In this document: positions 22,355 to 33,806 of the stretch, piece by piece
How the letters are laid out: every line of letters starts with the position of its first letter
How positions within the stretch are numbered: position 1 is the stretch's first letter
Assembly (NCBI RefSeq): GCF_043290135.1
Contig: NC_134710.1
Span: 4,926,321 to 4,990,320, forward strand
Source of the DNA: Rhipicephalus microplus
Taxonomy: Eukaryota; Arthropoda; Arachnida; Ixodida; Ixodidae
DNA length: 64,000 bases
Reading direction: 5' to 3'
Program-made: the position numbers and the translations under genes
The notes under the pieces: model-generated
Databases searched by the model: none
What the model saw: only the letters and a program-made list of their open reading frames with translations
What the model was told of the DNA's origin: nothing

Positions 22355-25337
22355 TAAAGGGACCGACAACTGGCCAGAATGGGTGATTAGATTCCGGTGG
22401 AAAGAAAAAGAGTGTGTGTACTATGGTGGCACCTGACAGCATTTGTTCCGCGATCTGAGTAGCATTTATATTTTGAAATCGCGTTCAAAAGTAGCCAAAA
22501 CCTGCATGTTGTGCCCTTAGCGCAACAGCTGTGAACCACAAATATGAAGTCCTAATAACTTTGCTTTGATTAATTAAAGCGCACCAGAACAAGGGCTTGA
22601 ATATTTAATATATGTTTGCATACCTGCCAAGTCTTCCGGATGGACCGGGAGACTCCCGGATTTTGACAGTTTTTTTTCGGTTGCACGGTTGTCATGAAAA
22701 TCTCCCGGAAATTGAAATTTATGTACGTGATCTGGCCACATTGACAAAAAAGCAGCTCAATCACTCCAGGCTTTTTGAACCTACCCGATTTTATTATGAG
22801 TATAAGAAACGTTCATGTAAACGTACAGTATAATTTCAGTGATGCGAAACCGTGGCAAATACAAATTTTTGAAATTCGCCAGCCAAATTTTACTATGTTT
22901 ATTGGGCCTCAATTCAATTGTTCCGAAGACATTTCCTAATCGCGGCGGGTGATACGAAATGTAGTACGGAAACTGTCGAACGAAGGTTGAGAGCAGCGTA
23001 CTCGAAGCTTCGGAAGTACGCGTGCGACCGGCGCACGCACTGTCTTCTACAGTGCGTGTGATTGTCGTTGCCACAACTGCTGTGGATGAAACCGCGGTCG
23101 CTCTTGACACTATCATGTATGGCGACGGCGTAACTGACAGAACCCCGAAAGTATGCGCTCATTCAGTCAAAGCAACGCTGTTTTCCGCAAACTCTGCGGA
23201 CAAAACTGTGGCAAATGCTATCGTAGATGGCATAAAATGACTTAGTTTTGAAGTCGTGTGCGCAGCCAAGCGCTTGGGGATTGTAAAATGAACTACCGTT
23301 TACCGCAACCACCGCGCACAAAACCGCGGTCGCGGCGACGCGATAGCGATCTACGAGCTTTGAGGGCACGCAACGGTAGATTAAAGGCAGTAAATACGTA
23401 AGAAATAAAAAAGCTGCAGTTTCGCCGCAAGGGCGAAGCAATAAATGCTGCAGCAACAGCTTGAATTGTAACGCTGAGAACGGCAAGCAGATCGAAACGT
23501 GCAGCGCGCTGCTCACACACAAATGACACACGAAAACGGTACTCGCAGGAGAGTATCGTAACTAACAATGTTTACTGCTCGACACGTAACACTCTGTTTA
23601 AACAAAAATGATGCACAATACGTAATCACAGGTACAGATGAGTACAAACTAACAAGTGTCCCAGTTGTACCTCGCTGTGTATAAAAAGCGCGCTGTTTTC
23701 GCAAAAGGGGCCTGTGCAGAGACCAAAGTGGCCTTTGTGGGGCTGGCTACTAACGCTTTCGTTTCAGTGAAAGCCAAAGGCACACGATTCCATTACCAAA
23801 GGATAACTGCGCGTGCACAGGCATCCATCCATGGGGCAAAGTACACGTGAGAGATAAGCATGCGTCGGCGCATCGTGACGAGCTTGGTGCCGAGCGCGGG
23901 CGATTTTTTTTTTCTTTGAGTGTTTATATATATAGATACGTATACATATACAGTGAAGGACGGTGGCGACGGCACGAAAACAGCCTGTGGACTGTCCATA
24001 TAATTGCTATCCCAATAAAAAGGGGCCAGACGTGTTTTGGCGTTCCTGTCAAAAGAATGTAGTAGTGAGCAAAGCTTTGACCCGCCCTTTTGCGGCAGCC
24101 AGCTACGCTGTCCCGTCCGTTCACATGCATCCCAGGAAGACACACACGAGTTTTTTTGACTGAAATAGATTCTGCTAGTTGTGTTGATCCTTTGAGACTC
24201 TCACCTTAGTGAAAAACTCTACCCTTGTGTGTTCGGCCACTCCTAGCCACTATAAGACCGCAACGTTGATGTTGGCACTTGTGATTGAGATCCGCCTTCC
24301 ACCGCCTTTTGTTTTTTGCGATGTTTTTTTTATTTGTTTGTATGTCCTTGTTTTTTTTTTGTGCCCCCCCCCCCCCCTCCTATTGCGGAAATCTCCCGAA
24401 TTCAGAATCCTTGAACTTTGCAGGTATGTGTTTGTTACTGTTCAGTTTCGTTTGTTTCTATGTGGCTTACAAGGTAAAAGAAGAGCATAGAAAGTGGCAC
24501 TGCTTTCGTGGCCTTTGCAGGGAAACTGGCGCAGTTGCGCATGCACGCCACCGCGTGGCATTTCCAGGGTAGCTCGATTCATGTCACGTCAGAAGAAGTA
24601 CGCGAGCCTGTATATGAGATCCCTGCGGCAAGTGACATGCCGTCGGCCTACTGCTCTGCAGAGAATCGCTACCACTTCATGCGTGCTGCTGGTGGTGGCG
24701 ATGGTGGTGCCCCGTCAGATTTGTCGCTACCACTGTAGTCCGTCGAAGCATGTTGCTCTGGCGCTACTTGATAAGGGACCTAATTTTGTGCTCGCATGTG
24801 AGCCAAAATTCGTTCCTCTAACTCGCTCGAGTTGTCAGGCGATGACATCTCCAAGCCGAACAACTACGGCCACAGGTGAACTACTATGCGTGAATTGTCA
24901 ATCATGTGTAAACGTGCCATTTCGTTTTTGAAGACTTGGCTTGGCTCAACTTGGCTAAAGTCGTAAAAACTACCTGTGCGCGGCGAAAAGTACTTGCATG
25001 AGAAGCTTCGGGATAGTGTTGTAACGCTTGTAACATGATTTAGCACGCTAGGAAGCAGTGGTCGCAGGACTGCAGGCTTGACAAATATAACATTGCTTTT
25101 TTTTTCTCACTGCTGGCATTACACTGATGTATAATCGTTGTCGTGATGACAGCCACTGTTCACAGCATGTCTCCTCAAGACTGCATATTCGTCGCAAATC
25201 GAAAAAGCCTGATTATAAATGTTGTACGGTGTTTTTTGCATTACCATTCCGTGATTCCAAGCTCTGACCGGTAAGCTTTTCGTTGCATTAGCATTAAAAG
25301 AAACGGGTACCATAAATATTGGTTGTGGGTCCCTTTA
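22355..25337. mobile_element. Candidate DNA element inserted in the Penelope-like element
   Basis: The left end TAAAGGGACCGACAACTGG and the complement of the right end, CTAAAGGGACCCACAACC, are similar inverted termini. The interval lies inside the gap between the two Penelope parts (21.83-25.87 kb). No transposase was recognised in the 3 kb between them. Superfamily is unknown and the pairing could be chance between related short repeats. Confidence 0.35.
22618..24428. mobile_element. Second candidate inverted-repeat element, nested
   Basis: The left end CATACCTGCCAAGTCTTCC, followed by CGGGAGACTCCCGGA, pairs with the complement of the right end, CATACCTGCAAAGTTCAAGG, followed by CGGGAGATTTCC. 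TGTTTG occurs just outside both ends but does not form a clean duplication. The interior (22.9-23.6 kb) has GC-richer text with no recognisable protein. Confidence 0.4.
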
Positions 25338-25867
25338 GGTTGCGTTAGTTGGGTAGTCCCGGTGGGAAAAGCGCATTGTGATTTGGAAGGGGCTTTTAGC
25401 ACTAGTCACGGGACACAGCTCATTTTGCTCAATTACTCATGCGTGATACGCCACATAACTGAGAGTATTAGTATGATTGTTTACTTCTAAAAAATGTGAA
25501 GTGCAATAATTGCTAATGTGGACTTTATTTATGTTTCCTAAAAGGGGCGATTCAAAATACTACTTTTATTGAAATAACATGGCGCATGTTTATGCTTCAC
25601 GCTTCATGTGATGTTGAATTGTTTGTACATACTTTTGTGCATACTTTTGTACATACTTTTTTTTTCTGAATGCAAGCCTTCTCTTTTTGTACTGCTCCAA
25701 ATTTGGTCTTTCATGATGAAATATGTTTTTTTTTTTTTACGGAACCTGCTTCCAAAATTGCTCCAAATTCTATTTTGGCTGTGTCACTCCTGCATAGATG
25801 ACTTTTGTGCCATATCGTTTTTCTGGAAAGCTGGGCATTTCCGTGATGGGTTTTTTGGATCTCCTTA

Positions 25868-26875
25868 CAGTGTACCTTAAGTTAAGCTTTTCCACCAGGG
25901 GTGATGATGTGTTTTTATAATGTCAGGGCATTTGTATAGGGTGGTGCATTGCCCCGATTCTTAGCGACCTGTACTTGTCCCACATGACTAGAAAACTGGA
26001 TCACCGGTTACAAGGGTCTAGCATTGTGAAAGTTTTCCGGTATGTGGACGATTTTTTGGTATTTTACTCGTCAGATTTGGCAGGTCACGAACAGGATGTC
26101 ATGACAATCTTAAAGGTTTTCCAGGACGAGCTCCAATCACTTGAGGCCACGCACGAGCTGGTGGTATGAACCTTGGGCGCAGAAGCCATTGCTGCCCTTC
26201 ACTAGAAGCTAGTGAAAAGGGCAATTGTGCACTCAGCCTTGCAGAAGGCCATGTGCAAGTCGTTTCACCACAAGGTGGAAGACGTCTTTTTGGAGCAGGT
26301 GACCCGCCTTAAGGTCGCAGGATTCACACCGCACGTTGTGTTTGTGACTGAAGGCCTGCTTAGGCACGTTCAGATCACAGGAGAAAGGAGGAGCGCAGAG
26401 TGAGATCGAGGGTGCAAGATAAAAATAAGACTGTGGTGCTGCTTATATGTGCATGATGTCTCGCACAGGCTTATGAAAATTGGAGGAAGCACTAGGGTTT
26501 GTGGGGTTTCCTCGGCCTCTCAAAAGCTTTCTGGCCTGTGCAGCTCGACCTCTCGAATAAGAGAGAAAAGAGCCTGCACCACAGATCGTAAGCGCAAGTT
26601 CGTACCATGCATTCAAGGCATCGTATACGTCATCCCTCTAATGTGTGGGAAAGTGCGTGGGTCAGACAGGATGCTGTCTGAATGACAGACTCCGTGAGCA
26701 CTATTACAGCGTTTACACAACAGTATAAGGGCACCTCGGCATTCATGTGCGGGACTGCAAGTGTAGCCCTATCTTTGAAAACACCGCGGTCCTTGCTCAC
26801 AATCGGGACCAAAGGGTAAGGGAAATCATCGAGGCTGAGGAAATCGACGGTCTGGGGACGTATGCGTAAGCATTC
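25868..26875 (+). pseudogene. Penelope-like RT (catalytic part) and GIY-YIG endonuclease
   Basis: The RT palm is clear: GICIG-CIAPILSDLYLSH near 25930-25980 and the catalytic box FRYVDDFLVFYS at about 26034-26070 with both Asp retained. The thumb follows to 26403 with stops at about 26167 and 26203. The GIY-YIG nuclease begins near 26622 (IVYVIPLMCGKV). The frame then slips and resumes as CLNDRLREHYYSVYT, a stop, GHLGIHVRDCKCSPIFENT, AVLAHNRDQRVREIIEAEEI and DGLGTYA. The CKC pair with flanking Asp/His and the final Glu-rich segment are as expected for the family. It is inactive because of the shift and stops. Confidence 0.85.
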
Positions 26876-27055
26876 CTTCGTTGCACCTTTCTGACGGACA
26901 GCTTTTGTTTTTGTCGAGTCATGGAAAGGGGGGCAGTGTTAGTGCTTGTCTGTGACTTATCGGCACTTCTCAAGATTTGACCTTTTGAATTTTTTTACTT
27001 CCTGGTTTTTATCTTTTCTTGCTTTGCTGGTGTATATATACGAGCATCCATATCT

Positions 27056-27061
27056 AATAAA
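27056..27061 (+). terminator. AATAAA polyadenylation signal of the Penelope-like element
   Basis: AATAAACTTTAGTTGGAAG lies about 180 bp after the end of the GIY-YIG frame and is followed by a GT-rich stretch, suiting a 3' end signal for element RNA. The element probably ends shortly after this, near 27.16 kb. Confidence 0.45.
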
Positions 27062-27164
27062 CTTTAGTTGGAAGAATGTGCTGTGTCCTTGTTTTCTCAC
27101 TCGTTTGTTGTCTGCTCTTTGCACTGCACCGCATTATGATTGACTTGCTCTAACTCGCCCAACA

Positions 27165-28600
27165 AGCAACGTTGCTATGTCACGTCTGCTCCTGGACATC
27201 GCGATCTAATTTTCTGTGCTTCACGTCCTGGTGGGAACGCATTGACACTTTGCCTCTAAAATACTTTATCTGTGGACCATCATACAGATTTTTTTTTTGT
27301 AATTCTTTCCACCAGTACATCTGCATTTGTAATTGCTGTTGCAGTAAAAGCCCCTAGAAGACCGCTTTTTTAAACTTGAGAGTGCTAGGGTTCGAATGAA
27401 AAGTTTTTGCATGTATTTTTTTTTAAGATGTCATCTCATTAGGAAAAAGCATGCCTCCTGGTCGGAGCAGCCACAATTCAGTTTTAATCAGGGGTGAATC
27501 CAACCACTCATTTGGGGGGGGGGGGGGGGTTTGAAGTGAAGCCGGTGAGGAGGGGGATGATTTTTGTTTTTAGTAGGCACAATTATCAAAACCCCGTCAT
27601 AGTAAAAATACTGTAAATTTGTGCTTACTGTGGTTACTATGCTTATTTTTTAAATCGGTTTTTTAATAGTAATAAATTGCACAAATTACCACAAATTACG
27701 GGCTACCACACCTCAGACCAATGTCCATTTTGCTTCGCTAAGCATTTGGTACCAATGGGGTTGCATGGCAAGTTTGAATAAGGTTTGGTGTCTTGACGGG
27801 CAGTCATAAAGTCGAATAAATGCAAGAAAGAAAACATTATACAAGTATTCTTATACAACACGTGTTGCAGAACATCACATTTCTTCCCTCTGCACCACCA
27901 AGAAAGGCATGGAGAAATAGAGAAAAGGGAACAATTGTTGCTCCTCCTAAAGCCATTCGAGCTCGTTTTCAATTTTCAAGGTGACAAGACACGAGCACGA
28001 GCCCTTAAGAGCCTTTTTTTAATTAGAAACAAGAAGATAAATGCAAATAGTATTTCTGAGAACCATGCCTGGCGCTGCACACTTTTGTAGGTGATTTCAA
28101 AGCTGTGCATGTGCTGGCTGTAAATTAAACTATTTATTTGAGAGAGCGCTTGGAAATGAGTCACAGATGTAATTATAGTCGCCTTCTGTGGAGCTTCCTT
28201 TCTTTGTGCAGCTTCCAATCCGTTGTGTACTTTTTGAAAGGTGCGGAAGTGCTCGGACAACGGAGCTTTACTGCAAGTACGATGTGAGTTTGCAGACTAG
28301 ACTGCCGAAAAAATGCCCGAAATATATGTGCAGCTAGAGCAGCCTAATGTCAGGCTGGTAAATTTCACCCTGTCAAACACTTCGGTGAGGCCCCACCGGT
28401 CTTAACAGTGGCCTTGGAACAGACTTGCAGGCTTCAACTTTGCACTTAGGCCTGAGACGACTGAAAGGCCTTGCTCAAAGTGGTGCATTCTGAATTTTTG
28501 ATGGCTGGTCGGCCCACCTGGTTTGCACCTGTCGATCAAGTTGACTGACAGAGTCACTGAGTGAACACAAGCATTTCGTATAGAGAACAAACAAGCATTT
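27165..28600. other. No recognisable gene
   Basis: AT-rich DNA. A G-run (about 27514-27530) follows CAGGGGTGAATCC, a start resembling some hAT-type repeats, but no partner end was found. No protein was recognised. Confidence 0.4.
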
Positions 28601-28615
28601 AATTAGAACGCAGCC

Positions 28616-28856
28616 GCCCCGCCGCGGTGGTCTAGTGGCTAAGGTACTCGGCTGCTGACCCGCAGGGCGCGGGTTCGAATCCCGGCTGCGGCGGCTGCAT
28701 TTCCGATGGAGGCGGAAATGTTGTAGGCCCGTGTACTCAGATTTGGGTGCACGTTAAAGAACCCCAGGTAGTCTAAATTTCCGGAGCCCTCCACTACGGC
28801 GTCTCTCATAATCATATAGTGGTTTTGGGACGTTCAACCCCACATATCAATCAATC
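28616..28856 (+). repeat. Full-length young tick SINE (Ruka-type) with perfect 15-bp target duplication
   Basis: The tRNA-like head starts GCCCCGCCGCGGTGGTCTAG and has a B box GGGTTCGAATCCCGG. The head can fold with a 7-bp acceptor-like stem (GCCGCGG with CTGCGGC). Then come the body blocks (GGCTGCATTTCCGATGGAGG, GGGTGCACGTTAAAGAACCC, TTTCCGGAGCCCTCCACTAC) and the tail TCAATCAATC. AATTAGAACGCAGCC is present exactly on both sides (28601-28615 and 28857-28871). It is the best reference copy in the window and lies in the prohibitin intron. Confidence 0.95.
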
Positions 28857-28871
28857 AATTAGAACGCAGCC

Positions 28872-29600
28872 AATGGCAAGAGCAACCAAAATCAATGAAT
28901 TGAGGAAAAAATATGGGCTCGATGAAAAAAAGACAAGAAAATATACACTGAAATAATAACTACAGGTACAAAAAAAGCTAGACAGTGCAGTATGTTAATA
29001 AAATAACTCAATAAGATGGACTCTCACAAAAACCAAGAAAATATAAATGACCCAGCTCCCGCTTCGGAGCTTCTTGTGCGGCATAGCGCTCACTAGCTCA
29101 GTGATAGTCAGCTGTGGGTAATAAAAAAATGGTAACACAAAATCACAATAAAAAGTTCCGTACCAACCATGCTGCTCATAGAAGAGATGGGTGCCGCTGA
29201 TAATCTCTACAGTTTCAGTATAGACGATGAGAGTGCCCGGTGTTGCAGCCCACTTGATTCGTTGCGCGGGATACTATGTGCTCACTACTTACTCGTAACT
29301 CGCAACATTGCCGCGCTCTTCGCTGGTTCGTCAACTGCTGAAGCAGTCAAATTCAATCGCAGCGTCTGATGTGGAAAAGCATCTGAGGCACTGTTTTCGC
29401 AGTCAGTTGTGGGAAATTTCACTCCCGTCACCATGGCGCCTTCCTTTGACGAAGGGGTGTGCGTTCGAGGATTTCAGATGTTTGTAACAGGGATTTTCCA
29501 TTGAACAGTCATATTGGGACCAGCAGTTCTCTGCTACATCACAAACTCTAACCTCCGTCGCCACCGATTTCTGTTGGCAAAGCGATCAATAACTTTTTTC
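28872..29600. other. No recognisable gene; flank of the hAT element
   Basis: AT-rich sequence with no coding stretch. It may hold the 3' end of the hAT element whose transposase ends at about 29604, but no terminal inverted repeat could be paired. Confidence 0.4.
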
Positions 29601-29603
29601 CAG

Positions 29604-32116
29604 TCAACAGGGATGTGTTTGCGTGTGTGTGTGTGTGTGTAGCAAGTCAAGGCCGGTCAGGCGTGTTTCGCTCATCTGTGATTGCAGCCATGTCTTTAAT
29701 CTGTGAAGTGTAGAGAAGGATCTTTCGGCACTGGCAATGCTGACAGGGAGGGTGGCCAGTATTTGTAAAAGTGTCTTGATCGAAGGAAATATGTCGACGT
29801 CGCACATGCAGAGTGCTTCAACAGCAGTCGCAGGGATGTCCACTCCTTCTCTTTCACGCTTCCGCTTCCGCCATAACCGCAGTTCTGCTGCAATGACATT
29901 CGCACTTATCGGGCCATGCCCTAGGAGTGATCCATAATGCTGGGCAACCTGCGTTACCATTTTTGTTTCGTCACCCGATGATATGTTTGTTATTCAGCAG
30001 CTGGGATCGCATAAATAGGAATAGCTTGCAAACTCCAAAAGCATCTTCATGAAATCTCCATTTGAGGTCAGCCAGCACATTATCTAATAGTAGAATGTAT
30101 ACTGACGTCCTTTAGAAGCTGACTGGATCAAGCACTGGAGTGTTAGACCTGTGCGACTGTCTCTTCGTGATGCATGGAAGCCGCAGTTCTGTTTCCAAGT
30201 TCGTCTGCGAGTGCGACGGCTTGCTCGTAGAGAGGTGTAAACGCCTCTTCACTGCTTCGTCTCTGAGCATTCAGGGCAGCCACAGTATCTCTCAACGTAA
30301 TCCTTGCTGTGTGCACATCAACACACTCCTTTTGGTATAGACGACTCAATGCAGCCGTGTGCGTCAATAGGTTTGAGAGGCAAACTATCGCTATTATGAA
30401 CTCGCTATTGCCCACAGCGACACAGAGAGTCTTTGCTTTTTCAGCGCTTTTAAGCTCTTTCCAGTTAGCGACAACGTCAAGAGCTTCCGCCACGAGGACA
30501 AGAGAGTCCCGAAATAGGATGAGGCTGTCATGTCGCTCGAGCTATTTCGTCTCGCAAAGCCCTTTAAGTTGATGGCCAAGTATGCTTTATGCTTTTCAGC
30601 ACACTTTTGTTTCGGTATGGCGGTCAGGAAGGAAATGATTTCTTTCATTATCCCCACCGCGTTCTTGGCGGCTTGAACACGCGATGACTTCGATAGCGAC
30701 AAGTTGAGTGTGTGGTTGAAACACAGAGTGAAGTGCTTTTGTGGCACACCACTTGATTTCAGAGACTACACCACACAGTTCTGACACCATGATGCTGTAC
30801 CTATCTGTAGCTATGCCAACACGCCTGCCCAAGTTCAGTTTTAGTTCCTTCAGCATCTTTATAACTCACTCACCAAGTACTCTCTCTGTCAGGATGCGCT
30901 CAGCTTTGTTGGCTTCCACAGCATGGCTGTTAGTGCAAGGGTCAACGAACAGTAAGAAGTCTTCTCGTACTATGTTCTCGTGTACATACCATCTAGTCGC
31001 ACCGCAGAACAAGACTTAGCTGGAACATGTGAGATACTTCAGTTGTTTCGTCGAACATAATGCTGTTGAAGCCCGATGCATGCACCCACTGATTAAGTGT
31101 CGCAAGAATCTTGTCTCCACAGCACTTTATCAATTCAATCTGGGTCGTCCTACTGATGTACGTGGCTCGAGATGATGAGCTGGCAAGGTGCTCTTGAAAT
31201 TCCATGTCACCGCTTGACACTCGAAAGCGCAGAAGCTCGCGGAAATTTCCCTAATTCGAAGTCAATGAGAACTTATTCGACCACTCACTAAGGCTTTCAT
31301 CGTCTCAATGTCCACGAAATGGTATATTTTGGTGCCCTAGAAAGATGATTGACTTTATAATTGGGACCAGGCAGTGACGGTTGTATTCACTTGATGTAGC
31401 CGTTGACTGCTGATTTGGTTGGTTACATCTTTTTCTGGAGCCTTAACAAGTGCGAAAAATTCCTTCCCAGCCTGTATTGCTTCTCTGTGGTACTTACTTG
31501 CTTCATTTACAAGAAGATCACAATCCTTTCCCAGCAGTTTTGCAAAGGACGTGAATGGCTTGGCGACTAGTTTTTGAAGGGGGACATTTGTTTGGTAGCC
31601 TCTCATCGTACCTGTTACAAACAAAGCACAGTACTTGCAGTACAGGCCCCTGCTATGATAGGAGAGGACAAACCAACTGAACTTGTTTAAATGCGACTCA
31701 CGTTTTGTTTCTCATTTTTGCCGTTTTTTCCAGTGAAGTGAGTTTGGTAAACTGTAGTTATTCGGAGGGCACTAGTGTGTTTCTAACAAATGCCGTTTAG
31801 TGTATTCATAGACTTTCCTGCCAATAAACTTTCGTATGTCACTCGAGAGTTCCACAGAGATGCTTGGGGATATCTCGTCCACTCTTTCACTTCGATAAAA
31901 TTTGGCAGTTTGGTCGCATGGAGTAGTGAGATGCGAGTATACGCCTTGCAGTGGTAGCGATGTGCTACATGACGCCGTGTATTGCTCGTCTAGTCGCAGT
32001 GTTGGGACAGTTTCTGACAAGGTGGCCTGTTTGGTGCCTTCGACTAAAAGGTGTAAGGCTTTCTTGGGTGCAGCACAGAAGAACTTGTCAATCTTTTGTG
32101 AACTTGACCTCTTCAT
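29604..32116 (-). pseudogene. hAT-type transposase of the DUF4371/TTF class, decayed
   Basis: Read from 32116 downward, the frames begin MKRSSSQKIDKFF (the short N-terminal motif of this class). They continue with KALVSGR-like sequence, FDETTEVSHMFQLSLVLRC at about 31020-31070 (the Asp-Glu region of DUF4371), and GRRVGIATDRYSIMVSELCG at about 30780-30830. Next come HFTLCFNHTLNLSLSKS at about 30690-30740, and the C-terminal hAT dimerisation domain at 29604-29960 (PVSIASAERSFSTLHRLKTW, then ETRLTGLDLLH). The pieces lie in different frames with many stops. Such transposases cut and paste DNA elements with 8-bp target duplications. Terminal repeats were not found. Confidence 0.8.
29623..29640. 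repeat. (GT)9 microsatellite
   Basis: A run of GT dinucleotides lies at the C-terminal end of the hAT transposase frame. Read in that frame it gives an HTHTHTQTH tail that is not part of the domain. Confidence 0.9.
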
Positions 32117-33590
32117 TTTCCAAAAAGAGTGTTGGAGTTACAAACAGAAAAAAAAAAAAACTTTTATGGTCGAATGCTATCAGTGTACAGTCACAAGCCG
32201 CCATTGCGAGCTTCATGTTTTCACGCTACATGTTGCAATATGCAGAATACAAGATAAAAATATTTGCTGGCATGCCAATAGAACAAGAGCTTATGACTGA
32301 CAGCCACTACCCGGAATTCGTGCAAGAGTATATAAGCACCTAAATTGCTTTCAGGGGAGACTACTTATGTGAAGAAAAGTGTGCATGTGATAAGTGGATG
32401 CGCAAAGGATATTATGCAAGTACTGCTCCTCTTGCTTCATGCGTATGTCGAGTTGTTTTAACATGTCAAACAATGACAGAATCGGCAAAGTAAAGCCCCT
32501 GCAGCGTCGTGGAGGAGAAGGTACTGGGAATGCCGGAAAAATCAGGGACGTGAACATTGTTTCATAAACAAAAGGGAAGGTTCCGTCGACGGCAACAATC
32601 CAGATTTCATAAGCTCCTCTGGTTCAAAGATGCCAGTGATCTGTGCAATTCATCATTTTGCCCTTACGCGGCGCAGAGTCTGTGAAAGGAGTGCTGACAG
32701 AAAATTTGAAGGCGAGATAACTTCTGGGATATATTTGTGTGGACACAAACACATCATCACCTACGAAACATCCATGGATATTATTGCCTAGAACGTGTTG
32801 AAAATCAATTTTGAAGTGTGTGTCGTGCAACTGCTTGCAAAACACCACCTGTGCTACGAGTTTGTGCTAGCTGTCACGATTCCTGGAGGGCTCTCTTTGA
32901 GCAGACCTTTTCATCGGAAAGATGGGGCCAAATTGCATGGGTGTACAAAGGCCGATGTCCTTTCCTCAGACGTGCATATTTGGATGGTCGCGCATACTTA
33001 CAACTTCTCAGAGCACCCAGAAAGCCTTCGTTGAAGTATTGACAATGCAGTGCGCATTAGCACGTGGTTTTGTGTGCTGACGTAGCTAGCTCAGTTCACT
33101 AGGTGCTCTCTGAAACTGAAACTGTGACTGGGCACTATAAAACAGTCTACAAATAACTAACCGTCATGCGCTCAAGCAGACGTGCTTTTTATCCGTGATA
33201 AGTGCGTCGTAGAAAGAAACGAGGTGCAGTATTTTTGTCTCAACGCCGTGGTTGTCGGCATGATGTTCTCTGTCAGCATGGGGAGGTGCGGGGAGTGCAA
33301 GCAAGTGTTGCATCACGTCTGGAAGAGGGAGAGAGCTCTTGTGTAGCTTGGGTGAGGGCTAGTGATGGTGAGGCTTGAGAGGCGCAAGTGCCCCTTTTTC
33401 CCCCGCCTGCCGACGCCCATGGTCAATGCTCGCAGCTGCCAAGGAGATGAAAACGTATATCGAGCTACAGCTGCCTGTAGTTAAGATAAACATCTGAACC
33501 CTCCTGTCCGGGGGGGGGGGGGGGGGGGGAGAGGAGGAGGAGGAGGAGGGGGATGTAGCAGAGCAGAGGCCCAGTGTCGTAGAAAAAAAG
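32117..33590. other. No recognisable gene
   Basis: Short frames only. It includes the promoter-side flank of the DUF4371 hAT remnant. A G-run followed by a GGA-rich tract (about 33510-33552) immediately precedes the next hAT element. No protein family was recognised. Confidence 0.4.
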
Positions 33591-33806
33591 TAGGGGTGTG
33601 CGAATATGAAATTTTTCGAATACGAATCGAATACGAATATTCATGTTCGAATATCGAATATCAAAGGACAAATGCCTCTACAGTAACAATAATTTAAGAT
33701 GTATTTATCTAAAAAAATACACAACAGCCTGTCTGTTAACACAACATACACTGTTATTTGGAACACAATGCAAGTAATGACTAGCTGTTATCATGAAACA
33801 TAATGA

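Larger units (their letters stand above)
20740..27160 (+). mobile_element. Penelope-like retroelement, split by a 4-kb insertion
   Basis: The two separated parts are collinear and do not overlap. Part one (about 20740-21825) carries the N-terminal region and the start of the reverse transcriptase. Part two (about 25868-26875) carries the rest of the RT and a GIY-YIG endonuclease, with 3' sequence and an AATAAA at 27056. Penelope-like elements are retroelements whose RT is related to telomerase and is usually joined to a GIY-YIG nuclease instead of an APE or integrase. Both parts hold frameshifts and stops. The outer boundaries are approximate. Confidence 0.8.

Noticed and set aside
28616..28690. 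Apparent tRNA gene with acceptor stem and B box
   Set aside because: The same tRNA-like block recurs at the head of every SINE copy in the window and continues into SINE body, so it is the SINE's tRNA-derived promoter. Its anticodon arm is also imperfect.
32351..32848. Minus-strand frames with a GDDVF word that recalled Harbinger transposases
   Set aside because: No other Harbinger motif follows, the frames are broken and no terminal repeats or 3-bp target duplications were found.
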